DNA of 32,436 bases from Thermoanaerobaculia bacterium (GTDB taxonomy: Bacteria > Acidobacteriota > Thermoanaerobaculia > Multivoradales > JAHEKO01), in contig CAMYLC010000071.1 in assembly GCA_947259195.1 (NCBI GenBank), positions 1 to 32,436 of the forward strand. The letters are read 5' to 3'. Each line of letters opens with the position of its first letter. Positions within the stretch are counted from its first letter, which is position 1. A program made the translations under genes and the position numbers. The notes below the pieces were generated by a model. That model did no database searches. It was given only the letters and a program-made list of their open reading frames with translations, and was not told the origin of the DNA. Below are positions 31,274 through 32,436 of this stretch, piece after piece.

Positions 31274-32121
31274 TGTTGCCCGTTCTTCAGAGAGGTCGAT
31301 CCCGGTTCGGCGGAGTTCGGTACGCCGTTCGTGCCGTCTTTGACCGCGACAACGGTGAAAAAGGGACGTAGGGAAGGGGCCAATCGCTCGGCGATGCCGA
31401 CGGCACCCTTTCCATGTCCGCCGCGAAATATCAGCCTCTCGACACGAAAGCCCACCCGGGTCAGGAAGTCCGTCACCTCGCGCGTTGTGTACTCGCGGAC
31501 GTGGCCCATGTGTCCAAGTCTCTCCAGCTTCTCATACTGCTCGTAGACGCCCCCTGAGACGGCGTGACCCTGATTGCGGAGCAGCAGATTGCGCAGCCCC
31601 CGGAAAGACCTCAGGTTGGGTGTCGACAGGAGTAGGACTCCTGACGGTTTGAGCACCCGGTAAACGTCGCGCAGAGTGAAGACGGGATCGATACGAAGGT
31701 GCTCGAACAGCTCGTTGAACAGCACTGCGTCGAAGGTTCGGGGGGCGAATGGTACCGGCTCGTTTTCGATGTCGCACTGCACTACGTCGAGGTCGAGGGC
31801 CGAGATCGCTTCGCCAAACCGCTCCGGCTTGACGTCGACAGCGCTGACCTCGTATTGGCGCGCCGCGAGTGCGGCTGTCAGCAACAACGGGATGGCTCCG
31901 CACTCCAGCACCCTGGACTGGGGAGCAACGTGTCTGCCGACGATCTCGAGATCAAAGGCTAGCCGCGAGCGGTGCTGGCGAAGGTAGTTCGACGACCACC
32001 CGTCGAGATCGGAATCGTCGGGTCGAATGGTGGTAGCCAGTCGATCGAGAAGCTCCAGGTCCTGCCTCGCAGGCGCGCGCGGCTCGGACTCACGGGCCGG
32101 ATTCTGCGGAGCCTTCTTCAT
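31270..32121 (-). CDS. SAM-dependent class I methyltransferase
   Basis: The 283-residue enzyme has motif I as VLECGAIPLLLTAALAA (71-87), then YEVSAVDVKPERFGEAI with acidic D96 for the SAM ribose. Also visible are DVVQCDIENEPVPF, TFDAVLFNELFEHLRIDP (motif IV) and VYRVLKPSGVLLLSTPNLRS. This is the Methyltransf_11/23 pattern, common in methyltransferases of glycan and natural-product loci. The start is ATG 32121, with GGAG 9 bases upstream; an in-frame ATG at 32130 is an alternative that would overlap the upstream gene. The preceding stop lies at 32123-32125, one base away, so coupling is tight. The target atom (O, N or C) cannot be told. Confidence 0.88.
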   Translation of the reverse strand: MKKAPQNPARESEPRAPARQDLELLDRLATTIRPDDSDLDGWSSNYLRQHRSRLAFDLEIVGRHVAPQSRVLECGAIPLLLTAALAARQYEVSAVDVKPERFGEAISALDLDVVQCDIENEPVPFAPRTFDAVLFNELFEHLRIDPVFTLRDVYRVLKPSGVLLLSTPNLRSFRGLRNLLLRNQGHAVSGGVYEQYEKLERLGHMGHVREYTTREVTDFLTRVGFRVERLIFRGGHGKGAVGIAERLAPSLRPFFTVVAVKDGTNGVPNSAEPGSTSLKNGQQ

Positions 32122-32122
32122 G

Positions 32123-32436
32123 TCACTCATCTCCGAGGTCGACCAGATGGTCCAGGATAACCCTACGAGCCTCTTCGACGGAGTCGTTACCGAGGTGTGG
32201 ATCGGGCGTCGGGTGCACGGTGAAGGGTCCGAGGAAGTAAGGGCGCCAGGTCGCGGCAGCGTCGGTGGCGGCCTCCCCCGCGTTGAAGACGACCGTCGGT
32301 GTGCGGACGGGTCTTGGCCGGTAGGCTGCGTGCAGGCGGAAGCGGTCGACCCGGACGTCGGCATGGAGGATCCTGGCAGTCAGCGGTAGCCCCAGCAGCT
32401 GTCTCAATCTACCGACGCTGCAGAGCCATCGCCGCC
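32123..32436 (-). CDS. C-terminal part of a thioesterase-type alpha/beta hydrolase (cut by window edge)
   Basis: The 104 residues visible before the stop at 32123 read LHAAYRPRPVRTPTVVFNAG, ATWRPYFLGPFTVHPTPDPH and NDSVEEARRVILDHLVDLGD. The order resembles the last third of type I/II NRPS/PKS thioesterases (Y.P.P..G...LF ... W......G....H...G.H... and a final helix), with the His of PDPHLGND as candidate catalytic His. The rest, including the nucleophile Ser, lies outside the window. It may be the end of a synthetase or a separate thioesterase. Its position directly before the methyltransferase suggests that the biosynthetic locus continues to the right. Confidence 0.5.
   Translation of the reverse strand, partial: RRWLCSVGRLRQLLGLPLTARILHADVRVDRFRLHAAYRPRPVRTPTVVFNAGEAATDAAATWRPYFLGPFTVHPTPDPHLGNDSVEEARRVILDHLVDLGDE

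Noticed and set aside
1..32436. CRISPR arrays, rRNA, tRNA genes and riboswitches.
   Set aside because: No regularly spaced repeats, no cloverleaf-like segment with CCA or T-loop signature, and no rRNA-like stretch was found by eye. A small RNA could still be missed without a covariance search.

Overview
The window looks like a high-GC, Gram-negative-type bacterial chromosome. It carries a periplasmic adaptor plus RND pump, lipoprotein-type signals, a TspO homologue and an NRPS locus. The GC-rich third codon positions and protein styles would fit Acidobacteriota or Myxococcota, but no marker gene fixes the lineage, so this is a weak inference.

Left part (1-13.9 kb). It opens with the start of an MscS-type channel (minus strand) divergent from a receiver-plus-ATPase regulator. 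Next comes a decayed strip (about 1.4-3.6 kb) holding a repA remnant, two remnants of one IS transposase, an SRPBCC tail and short palindromic repeats, with an intact beta-carbonic anhydrase between them. A large secreted HExxH metalloprotease with a Gly/Asp repeat linker and a Cys-rich tail follows, then an Xni-like flap endonuclease. After that is a run of serine hydrolases: a C-terminal remnant, one intact single-domain enzyme and one two-domain enzyme with partly degenerate motifs. An internally deleted amidohydrolase and small fragments close this part.

Middle (14-20.9 kb). An RND efflux adaptor and pump form an operon. A PLP-dependent threonine-dehydratase-like gene, broken by an out-of-frame deletion, follows on the minus strand. 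Next to it lies a minus-strand pair, TspO and a DUF2177 membrane protein.

Right part (21-32.4 kb). This is a small nonribosomal-peptide locus. The plus-strand operon reads acyl-CoA dehydrogenase, HupE/UreJ-like membrane protein, freestanding adenylation (A) domain, freestanding carrier protein, and a 1408-residue C-A-PCP synthetase. The dehydrogenase/A/PCP trio resembles the PltE/PltF/PltL type of machinery that makes pyrrolyl-carrier-protein starters. However, the freestanding A domain has Cys where the amine-binding Asp is expected. The synthetase's own A domain reads DLTKVGEVGK by hand alignment, close to the Asn code. It is split, between core motifs A8 and A10, by a complete zinc-ribbon plus PP-loop (SGGKDS) ATP-pyrophosphatase domain. 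That architecture is the most unusual thing in the window. It suggests on-line thioamide, amidine or amide chemistry, possibly on the Asx side chain. No thioesterase follows this synthetase. Converging on it is a minus-strand operon of glycosyltransferase, sulfotransferase and methyltransferase genes, preceded at the window edge by what looks like the C-terminus of a thioesterase domain. The biosynthetic locus therefore probably continues to the right.
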